Below are positions 1 through 11,022 of a DNA stretch of 64,000 nt, piece after piece. How positions within the stretch are numbered: the stretch's first letter is position 1; each line of letters starts with the position of its first letter. The DNA is from Hamadaea flava (GTDB lineage Bacteria; Actinomycetota; Actinomycetes; Mycobacteriales; Micromonosporaceae), in contig NZ_JAMZDZ010000001.1 of the NCBI RefSeq assembly GCF_024172085.1, forward strand, positions 6,138,001 through 6,202,000. Reading direction: 5' to 3'. The notes under the pieces are model-generated. The model did no database searches and was not told the origin of the DNA. It was given only the letters and a program-made list of their open reading frames with translations. Position numbers and translations under genes: made by a program.

Positions 1-1472
1 CCCGGCCCGCCCTTGGGTCCCTCGTAGCGGATGACCACGACGTCGCCGGGGACGATCTGGCCGGCGAGGATGCCGGTGACCGCGTCGTCCTGGGACTCGA
101 ACACCTTCGCCGGTCCGCTGAAGCGCCAGACCTCCTCGGGCACGCCCGCCGTCTTGACCACGCAGCCGTCCTCGGCGAGGTTGCCGTGGAGCACGGCGAG
201 CCCGCCGTCGGCGGTGTACGCGTGCTCGACCGAGCGGATGCAGCCGCCCGCCGCGTCGGTGTCCAGCGTCGCCCACCGGTTCTGCGTGGAGAACGGCTCA
301 GTCGTACGCACTCCGCCCGGAGCGGCGTGGAACAGCTCTATGGCCGCGTCGCTGGTAGACCCGCTGCGGATGTCCCACTCGGCCAGCCACGACGTCAGGT
401 CGGGGGAGTGCACGGAGTGGACGTCGCGGTGCAGCATCCCGCCGCGGTCGAGTTCACCGAGGATGGCGGGGATGCCGCCGGCCCGGTGGACGTCTTCCAT
501 GTGGTACTTCGGCGAGTTCGGCGCCACCTTGGCCACGCAGGGCACCCGCCGCGAGACGGCGTCGATGTCGGCGACGCCGAAGTCCAGCTCGGCCTCGCGG
601 GCCGCGGCGAGCAGGTGCAGCACGGTGTTGGTCGAGCCGCCCATCGCGACGTCGAGCGCGACCGCGTTCTCGAACGCCTCGCGAGTGGCGATCGCCCGGG
701 GCAGCACCGAGGCGTCGTCGCCGTCGTAGTAGCGCTTGCACAGGTCGACGATCAGGCTGCCGGCCCGCTCGAACAGCTCCTTGCGGGCGGCGTGGGTGGC
801 CAGCGTGGACCCGTTGCCCGGCAGGGCCAGGCCGATCGCCTCGGTGAGACAGTTCATCGAATTCGCGGTGAACATGCCGGAGCAGGAGCCGCAGGTCGGG
901 CAGGCCGACCGCTCGATGCGGTCCAGGTCCGCCTCGCTCACGGAGTCGTCGGCCGCCGCGACCATCGCGTCGATCAGGTCGAGTTTCTCGTGGACGACGC
1001 CCTCGATCGCGACCGTCTTGCCGGCCTCCATCGGGCCGCCGGAGACGAAGACCGTCGGGATGTTGAGCCGCAGCGCGGCCAGCAGCATGCCCGGCGTGAT
1101 CTTGTCGCAGTTGGAGATGCAGACCAGCGCGTCGGCGCAGTGCGCCTGCACCATGTACTCCACGGCGTCGGCGATCAGCTCGCGGCTCGGCAGCGAGTAG
1201 AGCATGCCCGCGTGGCCCATCGCGATGCCGTCGTCGACCGCGATCGTGTTGAACTCGCGACCCACTCCGCCGGCCGCCGCCACCGCGTCGGCGACGAGGC
1301 CGCCGAGGTCCTTGAGGTGGACGTGACCCGGTACGAACTGGGTGTAGCTGTTGGCGATGGCGACGATCGGCTTGCCGAAATCGTCGTCGGTCATGCCGGT
1401 GGCGCGCCACAGCGCCCGTGCGCCCGCCATAGTCCGGCCGTGCGTGGAGGTCCTCGACCGCAGCTCAACCAT
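1..1472 (-). CDS. ilvD: Dihydroxy-acid dehydratase (3' end beyond window)
   Basis: Dehydrates 2,3-dihydroxy-3-methylbutanoate and -valerate to the 2-keto acids, the third common step of valine/isoleucine synthesis. Reading from the ATG at 1472, the protein has the IlvD/Edd signatures [12 protein letters not shown] and [18 protein letters not shown], whose cysteines ligate the Fe-S cluster, and an upstream [17 protein letters not shown] block. About 490 codons are present and the C-terminus lies outside the window. It is divergent from the GGDEF-EAL gene and near ilvBNC, so the pathway is split over both strands. The start is supported by the family N-terminus ([20 protein letters not shown]). 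Confidence 0.96.
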   Translation of the reverse strand, partial: MVELRSRTSTHGRTMAGARALWRATGMTDDDFGKPIVAIANSYTQFVPGHVHLKDLGGLVADAVAAAGGVGREFNTIAVDDGIAMGHAGMLYSLPSRELIADAVEYMVQAHCADALVCISNCDKITPGMLLAALRLNIPTVFVSGGPMEAGKTVAIEGVVHEKLDLIDAMVAAADDSVSEADLDRIERSACPTCGSCSGMFTANSMNCLTEAIGLALPGNGSTLATHAARKELFERAGSLIVDLCKRYYDGDDASVLPRAIATREAFENAVALDVAMGGSTNTVLHLLAAAREAELDFGVADIDAVSRRVPCVAKVAPNSPKYHMEDVHRAGGIPAILGELDRGGMLHRDVHSVHSPDLTSWLAEWDIRSGSTSDAAIELFHAAPGGVRTTEPFSTQNRWATLDTDAAGGCIRSVEHAYTADGGLAVLHGNLAEDGCVVKTAGVPEEVWRFSGPAKVFESQDDAVTGILAGQIVPGDVVVIRYEGPKGGP

Positions 1473-1549
1473 GCTGGAAAGTCTGCCACCGAGATCCCGG
1501 AACGGCTCGCCGGGCACCCGCCCCGGTCCATCTGTCGGGAACCCGTCGG

Positions 1550-3958
1550 GTGAACTCCGAATTGTTAACTCCGAATCGCACAGCGGGTGCGGAAAGGATC
1601 TTTTCGGTACGGCAGAGTGGAATCGTGCTCCTCCCCTCGGGACTGCCGGCAGCCGCTCCGCTGGAGCGGCCGCTGGTCCTCGCAGCCTCGGTGAGCGCGA
1701 TAGTCGCGCTGCCGGGCGCCTGGTCCCTGTGGCGGGCGGCCCGTGCCGGCGGCCGGTCCTCCCGCGGCCCCCGGCTGCTTGCCGTCGGGGTCGTGGTGGT
1801 CCTGGCCGGGCCGCTCCTCGCAACCTTCGCCGCAGTGGCGTTCCTAGCCGACGGCTGGCAGGACGATCGGCACGAACGCATGATGCTGGGCGCGCTGATC
1901 GCGCTCGGGGCCATCGTCGGCGCCCCGATCCTGGGCTGGGGGCTGCTCCGGCTGCCCGGCATCGGCGACACCCCGGGCGTACGCACAAGGCACCTCCTCG
2001 ACGGGCTGACCATCGGAGCCGCCCTGTTCATCTGCGGCTGGGTGTTCGTCGTGAACCCGAACTCGGCCCTGTTCCCGCTGCCGAGCCGGGGCGGCTGCGT
2101 ACCGATCGCCGTGGCCGCCGTGCTCACTCCGCTGACCGCCGGGCTGGCCCTGACGCTGTCGAGCCGGGTGCAGCCGCCACGGCGGCCGATCGCGCGGGCG
2201 GCCATCGGGGGTGCGCTCGCCGTCGTCGCCGAGACCGCGCTCGGCACCGGCATCTGCTACGGCTTGACCTGGATGATCCTGGTCGGCGGCGGATTGCTGC
2301 CGCTCGGCGTCGGGCTGATGGCCGTCCGCCCCCGCTGGCGGGACGTCCGCGCCGAACTGGAGCTGCCCGCCCCGACGTCGGGCCTGCTCACCGCGTTGAC
2401 CCCGGTCTTCGCCATCCTGGTGGCGACCACGTACCAGGCGTCGCGCAACGAGGGCACCCTCGACCTGCCGACCATCATCGCCGGCATGGTCGTCGGCCTG
2501 CTCCTGGTCGCCCGGCAGCAGCTGGGTTACCTCGACGTGAAGCGATACGCCACCCGCCTGGCCGACAGCGAGCGCCACTTCCGGGAGCTGGCCCACACCG
2601 ACCCGCTGACCGGGCTGAGCAACCGCCGAGGTCTGCTGCGGACCCTGTTCGAGGACGCGGTCGGCGGCCCGCCCTGCACTCTGCTCGCGATCGACCTGGA
2701 CGGCTTCAAGAACGTCAACGACATGCGGGGCCACGACGTCGGCGACGACGTCCTGGTGGAGGTCGGCCAGCGGCTGCGGCTCAACCTGCGCCCCGGCGAC
2801 GTGGCGGCCCGCCTCGGCGGCGACGAGTTCGCGGTGCTCATGTGGGCCCGCCCGACCGAGGCGATGCTCGTAGCCGACCGGCTGCTCGGCGTCCTGTGCC
2901 GCCCCTATCAGGCCCGTCAGGGCATGGTCTACCTCTCGGCCAGCATCGGCCTCGCCGGCTGCAAGGAGGCCGACAGCGTGCCGATGCTCATGCGCAACGC
3001 CGATCTCGCGCTGCGGTTCGCCAAGCAGCGCGGCAAGAACCGGGTCGAGGAGTACTCGCAGGAGTACGACGAATGGCTGCGGCGGCGTACGACGGTCGAG
3101 CACGAGCTGCGCGGCGCGATCGAGCGTGACGAACTGCGCGTGGTGTTCCAGCCGGTGGTGTCCCTGCCGTCGATGCGCCCGATCGGGGCCGAGGCGCTCA
3201 TGCGGTGGCACCATCCCGAACTCGGCACGATCAACCCCGACGAGTTCATTCCGATCGCCGAGGACTCCGGCCTCATCGTCCAGCTCGGCACCTGGGTCCT
3301 GAACGAGGCCTGCCGCCAGCTCGCCCGGTGGCTCGCCGACGGCCACGACGTCTGGGTGTCGGTCAACGTCTCGCCGCGCGAACTGCACCCCGCGGAGTAT
3401 GTGACCCGCGTCGCCGACGTGCTGCGGTCGCATCGCGTACCGGCGTCGCGGCTCGTCTTCGAGGTCACCGAACAGGCCGTCGCCACCGACCTGGAGGAGC
3501 TGAAGGCCCGGCTCGCGGCCCTGCGCGACATGGGCGCGCGGATCGCCCTCGACGACTTCGGCTCCGGCTACTCGTCGCTCGGGCAACTGCGCCACCTGCC
3601 TGTCGACATCCTCAAGATCGACCACAGCCTGGTCTGGGACACCGGGGTCCGCGAGTCGCAGCCCGCCCCGATGGTGGACGTGGTGGTACGCATGGGGCAC
3701 CGCCTCGGGCTGGAAGTCATCGCCGAGGGGATCACCGACAAGGCTCAGCGGGCGACGGTGGAGCGGGCCGGCTGCCGATTCGGCCAGGGCAGCCTCTTCG
3801 GCTGGGGAGTGCCGGCGGAGCACATGGAAGCGCTGCTCGCTTCGGCCCAGCCGGCCCACGTGCCGCCCGTGATCCCGCCCGCGCTGCCGGCGCAGACGAC
3901 ACCGCTGTCCCAGAAGCTGGGAGAAGTTGACTCAGCGGCTGAGATGCGTAAGAGTTGA
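1550..3958 (+). CDS. Membrane GGDEF-EAL cyclic-di-GMP enzyme
   Basis: A bifunctional diguanylate cyclase/phosphodiesterase candidate. The first 330 or so residues are hydrophobic with about eight to nine membrane segments. A GGDEF domain follows ([34 protein letters not shown]) with an RPGD inhibitory site exactly five residues before GGDEF. The EAL domain keeps [37 protein letters not shown] and VIAEG. Both active sites therefore look intact. The GTG at 1550 lacks a clear ribosome site, and a GTG at 1625 is an alternative start. The last codons overlap the presumed ilvB leader promoter, so the tail [13 protein letters not shown] may reflect that constraint. Confidence 0.93.
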   Translation: MNSELLTPNRTAGAERIFSVRQSGIVLLPSGLPAAAPLERPLVLAASVSAIVALPGAWSLWRAARAGGRSSRGPRLLAVGVVVVLAGPLLATFAAVAFLADGWQDDRHERMMLGALIALGAIVGAPILGWGLLRLPGIGDTPGVRTRHLLDGLTIGAALFICGWVFVVNPNSALFPLPSRGGCVPIAVAAVLTPLTAGLALTLSSRVQPPRRPIARAAIGGALAVVAETALGTGICYGLTWMILVGGGLLPLGVGLMAVRPRWRDVRAELELPAPTSGLLTALTPVFAILVATTYQASRNEGTLDLPTIIAGMVVGLLLVARQQLGYLDVKRYATRLADSERHFRELAHTDPLTGLSNRRGLLRTLFEDAVGGPPCTLLAIDLDGFKNVNDMRGHDVGDDVLVEVGQRLRLNLRPGDVAARLGGDEFAVLMWARPTEAMLVADRLLGVLCRPYQARQGMVYLSASIGLAGCKEADSVPMLMRNADLALRFAKQRGKNRVEEYSQEYDEWLRRRTTVEHELRGAIERDELRVVFQPVVSLPSMRPIGAEALMRWHHPELGTINPDEFIPIAEDSGLIVQLGTWVLNEACRQLARWLADGHDVWVSVNVSPRELHPAEYVTRVADVLRSHRVPASRLVFEVTEQAVATDLEELKARLAALRDMGARIALDDFGSGYSSLGQLRHLPVDILKIDHSLVWDTGVRESQPAPMVDVVVRMGHRLGLEVIAEGITDKAQRATVERAGCRFGQGSLFGWGVPAEHMEALLASAQPAHVPPVIPPALPAQTTPLSQKLGEVDSAAEMRKS
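3927..3954 (+). promoter_or_regulatory. Probable sigma-70 type promoter of the ilvB leader
   Basis: TTGACT (3927-3932) and TAAGAG (3949-3954) are separated by 16 bases. The promoter would lie within the last codons of the GGDEF-EAL gene. A start site 7-9 bases downstream would fall at or next to the ATG of the leader peptide at 3963, making that peptide leaderless. This is inferred from consensus only. Confidence 0.4.
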
Positions 3959-3962
3959 GGCC

Positions 3963-3998
3963 ATGTCGACCCGGCACGTCGCCCGAGTACTTACCTGA
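3963..3998 (+). CDS. ilvBNC leader peptide (attenuation)
   Basis: An 11-codon open frame, MSTRHVARVLT, with Val-Ala-Arg-Val-Leu near its end. Its stop codon abuts an 11-bp hairpin and then a terminator, all upstream of ilvB. Actinobacterial ilvB operons are known to be controlled by ribosome-mediated attenuation through short peptides rich in branched-chain residues, and this layout matches. Ribosome stalling at GTC, GTA or CTT when charged tRNA is scarce would alter folding of the RNA behind it. No good Shine-Dalgarno is seen; a leaderless start from the promoter just upstream is plausible. Expression is inferred, not shown. Confidence 0.55.
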   Translation: MSTRHVARVLT

Positions 3999-4028
3999 GC
4001 GCACTCTCAGCAAGATCGAGAGTGCGCT
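3998..4028 (+). promoter_or_regulatory. Attenuator pause/anti-terminator hairpin
   Basis: GCGCACTCTC (3999-4008) pairs perfectly with GAGAGTGCGC (4018-4027) around a 9-base loop, and A3998-T4028 extends it to 11 bp. The left arm starts directly after the leader stop codon, so a ribosome at the stop would cover it. That is the position expected of a 1:2 or anti-terminator element in an attenuator. An alternative pairing of GGCACG near 3973-3978 with CGTGC at 4034-4038 is also possible. Confidence 0.55.
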
Positions 4029-4059
4029 AGCCCCGTGCATACAGCACGAGGGCTTTTTT
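4029..4059 (+). terminator. Rho-independent terminator in the ilvB leader
   Basis: AGCCC+CGTG (4029-4037) pairs with CACG+GGGCT (4045-4054), with a single bulged A at 4049 and a 7-base loop. A run of six T follows. It lies about 40 bases upstream of ilvB and downstream of the leader peptide, so it probably works as a conditional attenuator; it could also end the GGDEF-EAL transcript. Confidence 0.75.
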
Positions 4060-4101
4060 GTTGCTTGAGTTACGGCCGTTGGGGTTACCGAGAGGCAGAA
4101 G

Positions 4102-5922
4102 ATGACCAGACCCACACCGGAGGCGCTCGCCCAGCGGGCCGCCGCCCATCGCACGGCGGCCACCCCGCCGCCGCCCGCACCCGTTCAGGTGACCGGCGCG
4201 CAGAGCCTGGTCAAGTCGCTCGAGGCGCTCGGAGTAGAGGTGATGTTCGGGATTCCGGGCGGCGCCATCCTCCCGGCGTACGACCCGATCTTCGACTCCT
4301 CCGTCCGGCACATCCTCGTCCGCCACGAGCAGGGCGCGGGACACGCGGCGACCGGCTACGCGCAGGCCACCGGCAAGGTGGGCGTCTGCATCGCGACGTC
4401 CGGTCCCGGCGCGACCAACCTCGTCACGCCGATCGCCGACGCGTACATGGACTCGGTGCCGATCGTGGCGATCACCGGGCAGGTGGCGCGGCCCTCGATC
4501 GGGTCGGACGCCTTCCAGGAGGCCGACATCCAGGGCATCACCCTGCCGATCACCAAGCACAACTTCCTCGTGCAGGAAGGCGAGGACATCCCCCGGATCC
4601 TGGCCGAGGCATTCCACCTGGCCGCGACCGGCCGGCCAGGCCCGGTGCTGGTCGACATCCCCAAGGACGTGCTCACCAACCAGACCACCTTCAGCTGGCC
4701 GCCGACCCTGGACCTGCCGGGCTACCGGCCGACCCTGCACCCGCACGGCAAGCAGATCCGGGAGGCCGCGCGGCTGATCTCGCAGGCCAAGCGCCCGGTC
4801 CTCTACGTCGGCGGCGGCGTGCTGAAGGCGCAGGCGACCGAGGCGCTGAAGGAGCTGGCCGAGCTGACCGGGGCGCCGGTGGTGACCACCCTGATGGCGC
4901 GCGGTGCGTTCCCCGACTCGCACCCGCAGCACCTGGGCATGCCCGGCATGCATGGCACCGTCGCCGCGGTGTACGCCCTCCAGCGCTCGGACCTGCTGAT
5001 CGCCCTGGGCGCGCGGTTCGACGACCGGGTGACCGGCAAGCTGGAGACGTTCGCGCCGGACGCGCACATCATCCACGCCGACATCGACCCCGCCGAGATC
5101 GGCAAGAACCGCACGGTGGACGTGCCGATCGTGGGCGACGCCAAGCACGTCATCGAGGAGCTGCTGACCGCCCTCGCCGGGCAGGACGAGACGAGCCGCC
5201 GGCGGCTGGCCGAGTGGTGGAGCCAGCTCGACCAGATGCGGACCACCTACCCGCTGGGCTATGACGAGCCCTCCGACGGCACCCTCGCCCCGCAGTACGT
5301 CATCGAGCGCATCGGAGCGATCGCCGGACCCGACGCGATCTACGTCGCGGGCGTGGGCCAGCACCAGATGTGGGCCAGCCAGTTCATCAAGTACGAGAAG
5401 CCGGGGACCTGGCTGAACTCGGGCGGCCTCGGGACCATGGGGTACGCCGTCCCCGCCGCCATGGGCGCGAAGGTCGGCCGGCCCGGGACGGTGGTCTGGG
5501 CGATCGACGGCGACGGCTGCTTCCAGATGACTAACCAGGAGCTGGCGACCTGTGCCCTCGAAGGCATCCCGGTCAAGATCGCCGTGATCAACAACGGCAA
5601 CCTGGGCATGGTCCGGCAGTGGCAGACGCTGTTCTACGGCGAGCGTTACTCCAACACCGACCTGGGTACGCACAAGCACCGCATCCCCGACTTCGTGAAG
5701 CTCGCCGAGGCGCTGGGCTGCATCGGGCTGCGCTGCGAGAGCGCGGCCGACGTCGACAAGACGATCGAGGCCGCGATGGCGATCGACGACGCCCCCGTCG
5801 TGGTGGAGTTCGTGGTCGGCAAGGATGCGATGGTGTGGCCGATGGTGGCCGCGGGCACCAGCAACGACGAGATCATGTTCGCCCGGGGCGTGCGCCCCAT
5901 CTTCGACGAGGACGACCTGTGA
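4102..5922 (+). CDS. ilvB: Acetolactate synthase large subunit
   Basis: Condenses two pyruvates to acetolactate, or pyruvate with 2-oxobutyrate, using ThDP, FAD and Mg2+. The 606-residue protein has the three-part ThDP enzyme layout. The N-terminal domain has [13 protein letters not shown] and the catalytic glutamate at about residue 76 in [14 protein letters not shown]. The central FAD/Rossmann part includes [13 protein letters not shown]. The C-terminal ThDP motif [12 protein letters not shown]...[13 protein letters not shown] starts near residue 470. It is first in ilvB-ilvN-ilvC, and the ilvN start overlaps its stop by one base (TGATG). An attenuator-like leader precedes it. Length is normal for actinobacteria. 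Confidence 0.98.
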   Translation: MTRPTPEALAQRAAAHRTAATPPPPAPVQVTGAQSLVKSLEALGVEVMFGIPGGAILPAYDPIFDSSVRHILVRHEQGAGHAATGYAQATGKVGVCIATSGPGATNLVTPIADAYMDSVPIVAITGQVARPSIGSDAFQEADIQGITLPITKHNFLVQEGEDIPRILAEAFHLAATGRPGPVLVDIPKDVLTNQTTFSWPPTLDLPGYRPTLHPHGKQIREAARLISQAKRPVLYVGGGVLKAQATEALKELAELTGAPVVTTLMARGAFPDSHPQHLGMPGMHGTVAAVYALQRSDLLIALGARFDDRVTGKLETFAPDAHIIHADIDPAEIGKNRTVDVPIVGDAKHVIEELLTALAGQDETSRRRLAEWWSQLDQMRTTYPLGYDEPSDGTLAPQYVIERIGAIAGPDAIYVAGVGQHQMWASQFIKYEKPGTWLNSGGLGTMGYAVPAAMGAKVGRPGTVVWAIDGDGCFQMTNQELATCALEGIPVKIAVINNGNLGMVRQWQTLFYGERYSNTDLGTHKHRIPDFVKLAEALGCIGLRCESAADVDKTIEAAMAIDDAPVVVEFVVGKDAMVWPMVAAGTSNDEIMFARGVRPIFDEDDL

Positions 5923-6443
5923 TGGCCACGAAGCACACGCTGTCGGTTCTGGTGGAGAACAAGCCGGGCGTGCTCGCCCGAGTCTCGGGGCTGTTCTCCC
6001 GGCGCGGGTTCAACATCGACTCGCTCGCGGTGGGGGAGACCGAGCACCCGGAGATCTCCCGGATCACCATCGTCGTGGACGCGGAGACCCAGCCGCTGGA
6101 GCAGGTCACCAAGCAGCTCAACAAGCTGATCAACGTCCTGAAGATCGTGGAGCTGGAGCCGGCCGCCTCGGTGCAGCGCGAGCTGCTGCTGGTGAAGGTC
6201 CGCGCCGATCGGCCGATCCGGTCGCAGGTGCTGGAGACGGTGCAGCTGTTCCGGGCGCGCGTCGTGGACGTGGCCGCGGACGCCCTCACCATCGAGGCGA
6301 CCGGGACCTCCGAGAAGCTCGACGCGCTGCTGCGCGACCTGGAGCCGTTCGGCATCAAGGAGATGGTGCAGTCGGGCCGGGTCGCCATCGGCCGCGGGTC
6401 GCGCTCCATCACCGCCGCGCCCGCGCTCCGATCCGCCGCCTGA
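5922..6443 (+). CDS. ilvN: Acetolactate synthase small (regulatory) subunit
   Basis: The 173-residue regulatory partner of IlvB. The N-terminal ACT domain (HTLSVLVENKPGVLARVSGL, FNIDSLAVGETEHPEISR) binds valine for feedback inhibition in the family. The C-terminal domain (RELLLVKVRADRPIRSQVLE) matches the ALS_ss_C region. The ATG overlaps the ilvB stop by one base, implying translational coupling and equimolar synthesis. Confidence 0.98.
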   Translation: MATKHTLSVLVENKPGVLARVSGLFSRRGFNIDSLAVGETEHPEISRITIVVDAETQPLEQVTKQLNKLINVLKIVELEPAASVQRELLLVKVRADRPIRSQVLETVQLFRARVVDVAADALTIEATGTSEKLDALLRDLEPFGIKEMVQSGRVAIGRGSRSITAAPALRSAA

Positions 6444-6509
6444 TCCGTTCTACATATTGAGACATCCCGTCCCACCGTACGGGCCAGTGACGGCCCGGCG
6501 GCAGGATGA

Positions 6510-7550
<1,041 letters not shown>

Positions 7551-7587
7551 GTTTTTCCGCCAACAGCTGGAACCTTCAGGTAAGGAC

Positions 7588-7629
7588 GGGCCACGCCGGG
7601 GCGATCCTCCGGAGCGTGGCCCGTTTTTT
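7588..7629 (+). terminator. Terminator of ilvBNC
   Basis: GGGCCACGC (7588-7596) pairs perfectly with GCGTGGCCC (7614-7622), followed by a G and six T. It starts 37 bases after the ilvC stop. Confidence 0.9.
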
Positions 7630-7732
7630 GTGCCCCGTTTTGACGTATTGCGTAACGCAGAGTTCATCCACTTGGCGCTCCCCGAAATCCCATGGGTGGG
7701 TGCTTTATCGTCCGTTCAGGTATCGTCCGGCC

Positions 7733-9022
7733 ATGCGGTTGGAGTATTCGTACCGAACGGAGCGGTTCGGCGCCGTCCGAATCAGCCCGTTGCAGCGAGT
7801 CGTCGAGATCGATGGCTCCGCGGCCGACAACGAGGTCGAGCGGGTCCAAGGGGACGGCTCGACCCGGGTAGTCGGCCGGGACACGCTCCGGGGGATCGAG
7901 CGCGACATGGTCATCGTCGTCCCCTGCATGAACGAGCCGCGCCGGGTGATCGAGGGAGTTCTGGCGGGCATCCCGCACGACTGCCTCATCGTCCTCGTCT
8001 CGAACAGTGACCGGACCCCCGTGGACCGGTACGACATCGAGCTGCGCTCGCTGGAGGAGTACTGCCGGTTGGCCAACCGGCCGGCTCTGGCGGTGCATCA
8101 GCGCGATCCGGGGGTGGGCGCCGCGATGAAGGCGGCGGGCATGCCCGAGATCGTCGACGAGTCCGAAGGCGGCGTACGCCGAGGCAAGGGTGAAGCGATG
8201 ATCCTCGCCATGGCGCTGGCCGCCATGAGCGGGCGTCGCTACATCGGTTACGTGGACGCCGACAACTACGTCCCCGGGTCGGTCCACGAGTACTGCAAGG
8301 TCTACGCGGCCGGTCTCGCGTTGGCCGACAGTCCTTACTCGATGGTCCGCATCGCGTGGGACTCCAAGCCGAAGGTCCGCGACGGGCGGCTGTTCTTCAG
8401 CAAGCGCGGGCGGACGTCGGAAGTCACCAACGACTTCCTCAATCGGCTGCTCGCCGAGTACTCCGGATTCGGCACCGACGCGATCGTCACCGGCAACGCC
8501 GGTGAGCACGCGCTCAGCCTGGAGCTCGGCCTGCGGATGCGGATGGCCGGCGGGTTCGCCGTCGAGCCGTTCCAATTCGTCGAACTGTTCGAACAGTTCG
8601 GCGGGGTGCTGCCGGACGCGTCACCGGTCCCGCCCGAGGTGGGCGTACCGATGTTGCAGATCGGCACGTGCAATCCGCATTTCCACGACAACAAGGGCGA
8701 CGAGCACGTCCAGTCGATGCGCTTCCAGGCGCTCAACGTGCTCTACCACTCCCCGGTCTGCCCGCCCTCCCTGCGTACGGAGATCTTGGATTTCCTGATC
8801 CTGCAGGGGGCGCTGGAGCCCGGTCAGGAGCCGCTGCGGGAACGCGTCTACCCGCCGGTCGGCACCCTCGCCCTGGATCGCCTCTACGACGTGCTCGCCG
8901 GTGAGGCGACGTCGTTCCGTCAGTTCGGTCACAAGGTGACCGCTGTGACACCGCGCACGGTCGTGCCGATCGAGCGGGGTGTCGTGCACGACACGGTTCG
9001 GGAGACATCGGTGCTCGCATAG
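7733..9022 (+). CDS. mpgS: Mannosyl-3-phosphoglycerate synthase (GT55)
   Basis: Predicted to transfer mannose from GDP-mannose to 3-phosphoglycerate, giving mannosyl-3-phosphoglycerate, precursor of the compatible solute mannosylglycerate. The 429-residue product carries the GT55 pattern: VVPCMNEPRRVIEG, LIVLVSNSDRTPVDRYDIE, the metal-binding DAD in YIGYVDADNYVPG, and VTGNAGEHALSLELG. The ATG at 7733 begins the conserved N-terminus MRLEYSYRTERFGAV; longer in-frame reading has no homologous character. It is a single gene between ilvC and serA with its own terminator. No mannosyl-3-phosphoglycerate phosphatase lies beside it, so the pathway partner must be elsewhere or absent. Confidence 0.85.
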   Translation: MRLEYSYRTERFGAVRISPLQRVVEIDGSAADNEVERVQGDGSTRVVGRDTLRGIERDMVIVVPCMNEPRRVIEGVLAGIPHDCLIVLVSNSDRTPVDRYDIELRSLEEYCRLANRPALAVHQRDPGVGAAMKAAGMPEIVDESEGGVRRGKGEAMILAMALAAMSGRRYIGYVDADNYVPGSVHEYCKVYAAGLALADSPYSMVRIAWDSKPKVRDGRLFFSKRGRTSEVTNDFLNRLLAEYSGFGTDAIVTGNAGEHALSLELGLRMRMAGGFAVEPFQFVELFEQFGGVLPDASPVPPEVGVPMLQIGTCNPHFHDNKGDEHVQSMRFQALNVLYHSPVCPPSLRTEILDFLILQGALEPGQEPLRERVYPPVGTLALDRLYDVLAGEATSFRQFGHKVTAVTPRTVVPIERGVVHDTVRETSVLA

Positions 9023-9034
9023 GCCGTTGCCCGC

Positions 9035-9060
9035 CCGGGACGCGCCCGATAGCGTCCCGG
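9035..9060 (+). terminator. Hairpin terminator after mpgS
   Basis: CCGGGACGC (9035-9043) pairs with GCGTCCCGG (9052-9060) around an 8-base loop, 12 bases after the mpgS stop. It lacks a T run, as is common in high-GC actinobacteria. Confidence 0.55.
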
Positions 9061-9287
9061 ACGGGGTGACGTGATGACCGTCACGCCGTGCCAGCCCAGC
9101 GCCGGATGCCCCATAAGCCGTACGATTCGCCTGGTAGAGCCCGAGCGCGGCGTTGCGTTCCGGCGGTCCTCCCCACCACGGAGCGGCCGTCTGCGGCGTG
9201 CCACCAGCACACGTCATGTCGCGGGCCGGTTTCTCTTTTCTGCCCTGGCCCGTCCGGCCTGGATCACAAGAATCCCGTGAGGCAACA

Positions 9288-10886
9288 GTGACTCCCGTCG
9301 TTCTCATCGCCGAAGAGCTCGCTCCTGCGGCCCTCGACGTCCTCGCCCACGACTTCGACGTCCGGCACGTCGACGGCACCGACCGCCCGGCCCTGCTCGC
9401 CGCGCTCGCCGAAGCCGACGCCGTGATCGTCCGAAGCGCCACCAAGATCGACGCCGAGGCGATCGCCGCCGGTTCCCGGCTCAAGGTCGTGGCCCGTGCC
9501 GGTGTCGGCCTGGACAATGTCGACTCCGCCGCCGCCACCGCCCGAGGCGTCATGGTGGTCAACGCGCCGACCTCCAACATCGTCTCCGCCGCCGAGCAGG
9601 CCGTCGCGCTGTTGCTCGCCGTCGCCCGGCACACCGCCGTCGCGAGCGCCTCGCTCAAGAAGGGCGAGTGGAAGCGCTCGAAGTTCACCGGCGTCGAGAT
9701 CCAGGGCAAGACGGTCGGCGTCGTCGGCCTCGGCCGGATCGGCGTGCTTTTCGCGCAGCGGATGGCCGCGTTCGGTACCCGGCTCATCGCGTACGACCCC
9801 TACGTCCAGCCGGCCCGCGCCGCTCAGCTCGGCGTCCGCCTGGTCGGCCTGGAGGAGCTGCTCCGCGAGTCCGACTTCATCTCGGTCCACCTGCCGAAGA
9901 CCCCGGAGACGCTCGGCCTCATCGGCGTCAACGAGCTCAAGATGGTCAAGCCCGGCGTACGCATCGTCAACGCCGCCCGCGGTGGGCTGATCGACGAGGC
10001 CGCCCTGGCCGACGCGGTCGCCGACGGTCGGGTCGCCGGCGTGGGCCTGGACGTCTTCGCCAAGGAGCCGTGCACCGACTCGCCGCTGTTCGCCTTCGAC
10101 AACGTCGTGGCCGTCCCGCACCTGGGCGCGTCCACCGCCGAGGCGCAGGACAAGGCGGGCCTGGCCGTCGCCAAGAGCGTGAAGCTCGCGCTCCAGGGCG
10201 AGTTCGTGCCGGACGCCGTCAACGTCCAGGCCGGCGGGGTCGTGGCCGAGGCGGTCCGCCCGCTGCTGCCGCTCGCCGAGAAGCTCGGCAAGGTCTTCAC
10301 CGCCGTCGCCGGCGGAGTCGCCGCCAGCGTGACGGTCGACGTCCGCGGCGAGATCATCGCCAACGACGTGTCGGTCCTCAAGCTCGCCGCGACCAAGGGC
10401 CTCTTCGGCGCCGTCGTCGAGGAGCAGGTCACCTACGTCAACGCGCCGCTGCTCGCGGCGGACCGCGGCGTCGAGGTCGAGCTGGTCACCTCGGCCGAGG
10501 TCGTGGGCCACAAGAATCTCGTGACGGTACGCGGAGCGAAGCCGAACGGTCGCGTCGTCACCGTCTCGGGCACGGTGGTGTCGAACGGCTTCCGCGACCA
10601 GGTGAAGCTGACCGCGGTCGACGACTTCGACCTGGAGCTGGACGCCGAGGGCGTGCTCCTCTTCTTCCGGTACGCCGACCGCCCCGGCATCGTCGGCACG
10701 ATCGGCACCTTCCTCGGCCAGGCCGGGGTCAACATCGCCTCGATGCAGGTCTCCCGGCGGGCGGCCGGCGGTGAGGCGCTGATGACCCTGACGGTCGACA
10801 GTGGAATCGGTGCCGAGCTGCTCCAGCAGGCGGCCGCGTCGATCGGCGCGACTGCGGCGGCGGCGGTTGACCTCACCGAAGAGTGA
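9288..10886 (+). CDS. serA: D-3-phosphoglycerate dehydrogenase
   Basis: Oxidises 3-phosphoglycerate to 3-phosphohydroxypyruvate, the first step of serine synthesis. The 532-residue long-form enzyme has the NAD-binding loop GVVGLGRIGVLFAQR, catalytic-site blocks NAARGGLIDE, LDVFAKEP and VPHLGASTAEAQ, an intervening domain, and a C-terminal ACT domain (FFRYADRPGIVGTIGTFLGQ). The GTG at 9288 (VTPVVLIAEELAP) fits family N-termini; upstream in-frame sequence is not family-like. Both SerA and the neighbouring MpgS use 3-phosphoglycerate, which may only be coincidence. Confidence 0.97.
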   Translation: MTPVVLIAEELAPAALDVLAHDFDVRHVDGTDRPALLAALAEADAVIVRSATKIDAEAIAAGSRLKVVARAGVGLDNVDSAAATARGVMVVNAPTSNIVSAAEQAVALLLAVARHTAVASASLKKGEWKRSKFTGVEIQGKTVGVVGLGRIGVLFAQRMAAFGTRLIAYDPYVQPARAAQLGVRLVGLEELLRESDFISVHLPKTPETLGLIGVNELKMVKPGVRIVNAARGGLIDEAALADAVADGRVAGVGLDVFAKEPCTDSPLFAFDNVVAVPHLGASTAEAQDKAGLAVAKSVKLALQGEFVPDAVNVQAGGVVAEAVRPLLPLAEKLGKVFTAVAGGVAASVTVDVRGEIIANDVSVLKLAATKGLFGAVVEEQVTYVNAPLLAADRGVEVELVTSAEVVGHKNLVTVRGAKPNGRVVTVSGTVVSNGFRDQVKLTAVDDFDLELDAEGVLLFFRYADRPGIVGTIGTFLGQAGVNIASMQVSRRAAGGEALMTLTVDSGIGAELLQQAAASIGATAAAAVDLTEE

Positions 10887-10985
10887 CCGGATGCTTGCTT
10901 TGCGTTGCGATGCCCGTTAACCTGCTGAAGTCCCCAGTGGACTTCGGGTCCGTCTTCGGGTGACGCGACCCGCATGTGCTCAAAA

Positions 10986-11022
10986 CCGATGGCCGGGACG
11001 ATTGCCGCGTCCCGGCCATCGG
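10986..11022 (+). terminator. 15-bp perfect hairpin between convergent genes
   Basis: The serA to 11193 gap (about 300 bases) holds no gene. Its main feature is a 15-bp perfect inverted repeat, CCGATGGCCGGGACG (10986-11000) with CGTCCCGGCCATCGG (11008-11022), loop of 7, without a T run. A smaller GAAGTCC/GGACTTC pair lies just upstream, and two short GATC-ended palindromes lie at about 11066-11089 and 11118-11141. CCCGC/GCGGG near 11173 may end the minus-strand gene. Confidence 0.6.

Noticed and set aside
9023-9287. A tRNA-like stretch (CGATTCGCCTGGTAGAGC) upstream of serA
   Set aside because: No acceptor stem or complete cloverleaf can be folded.
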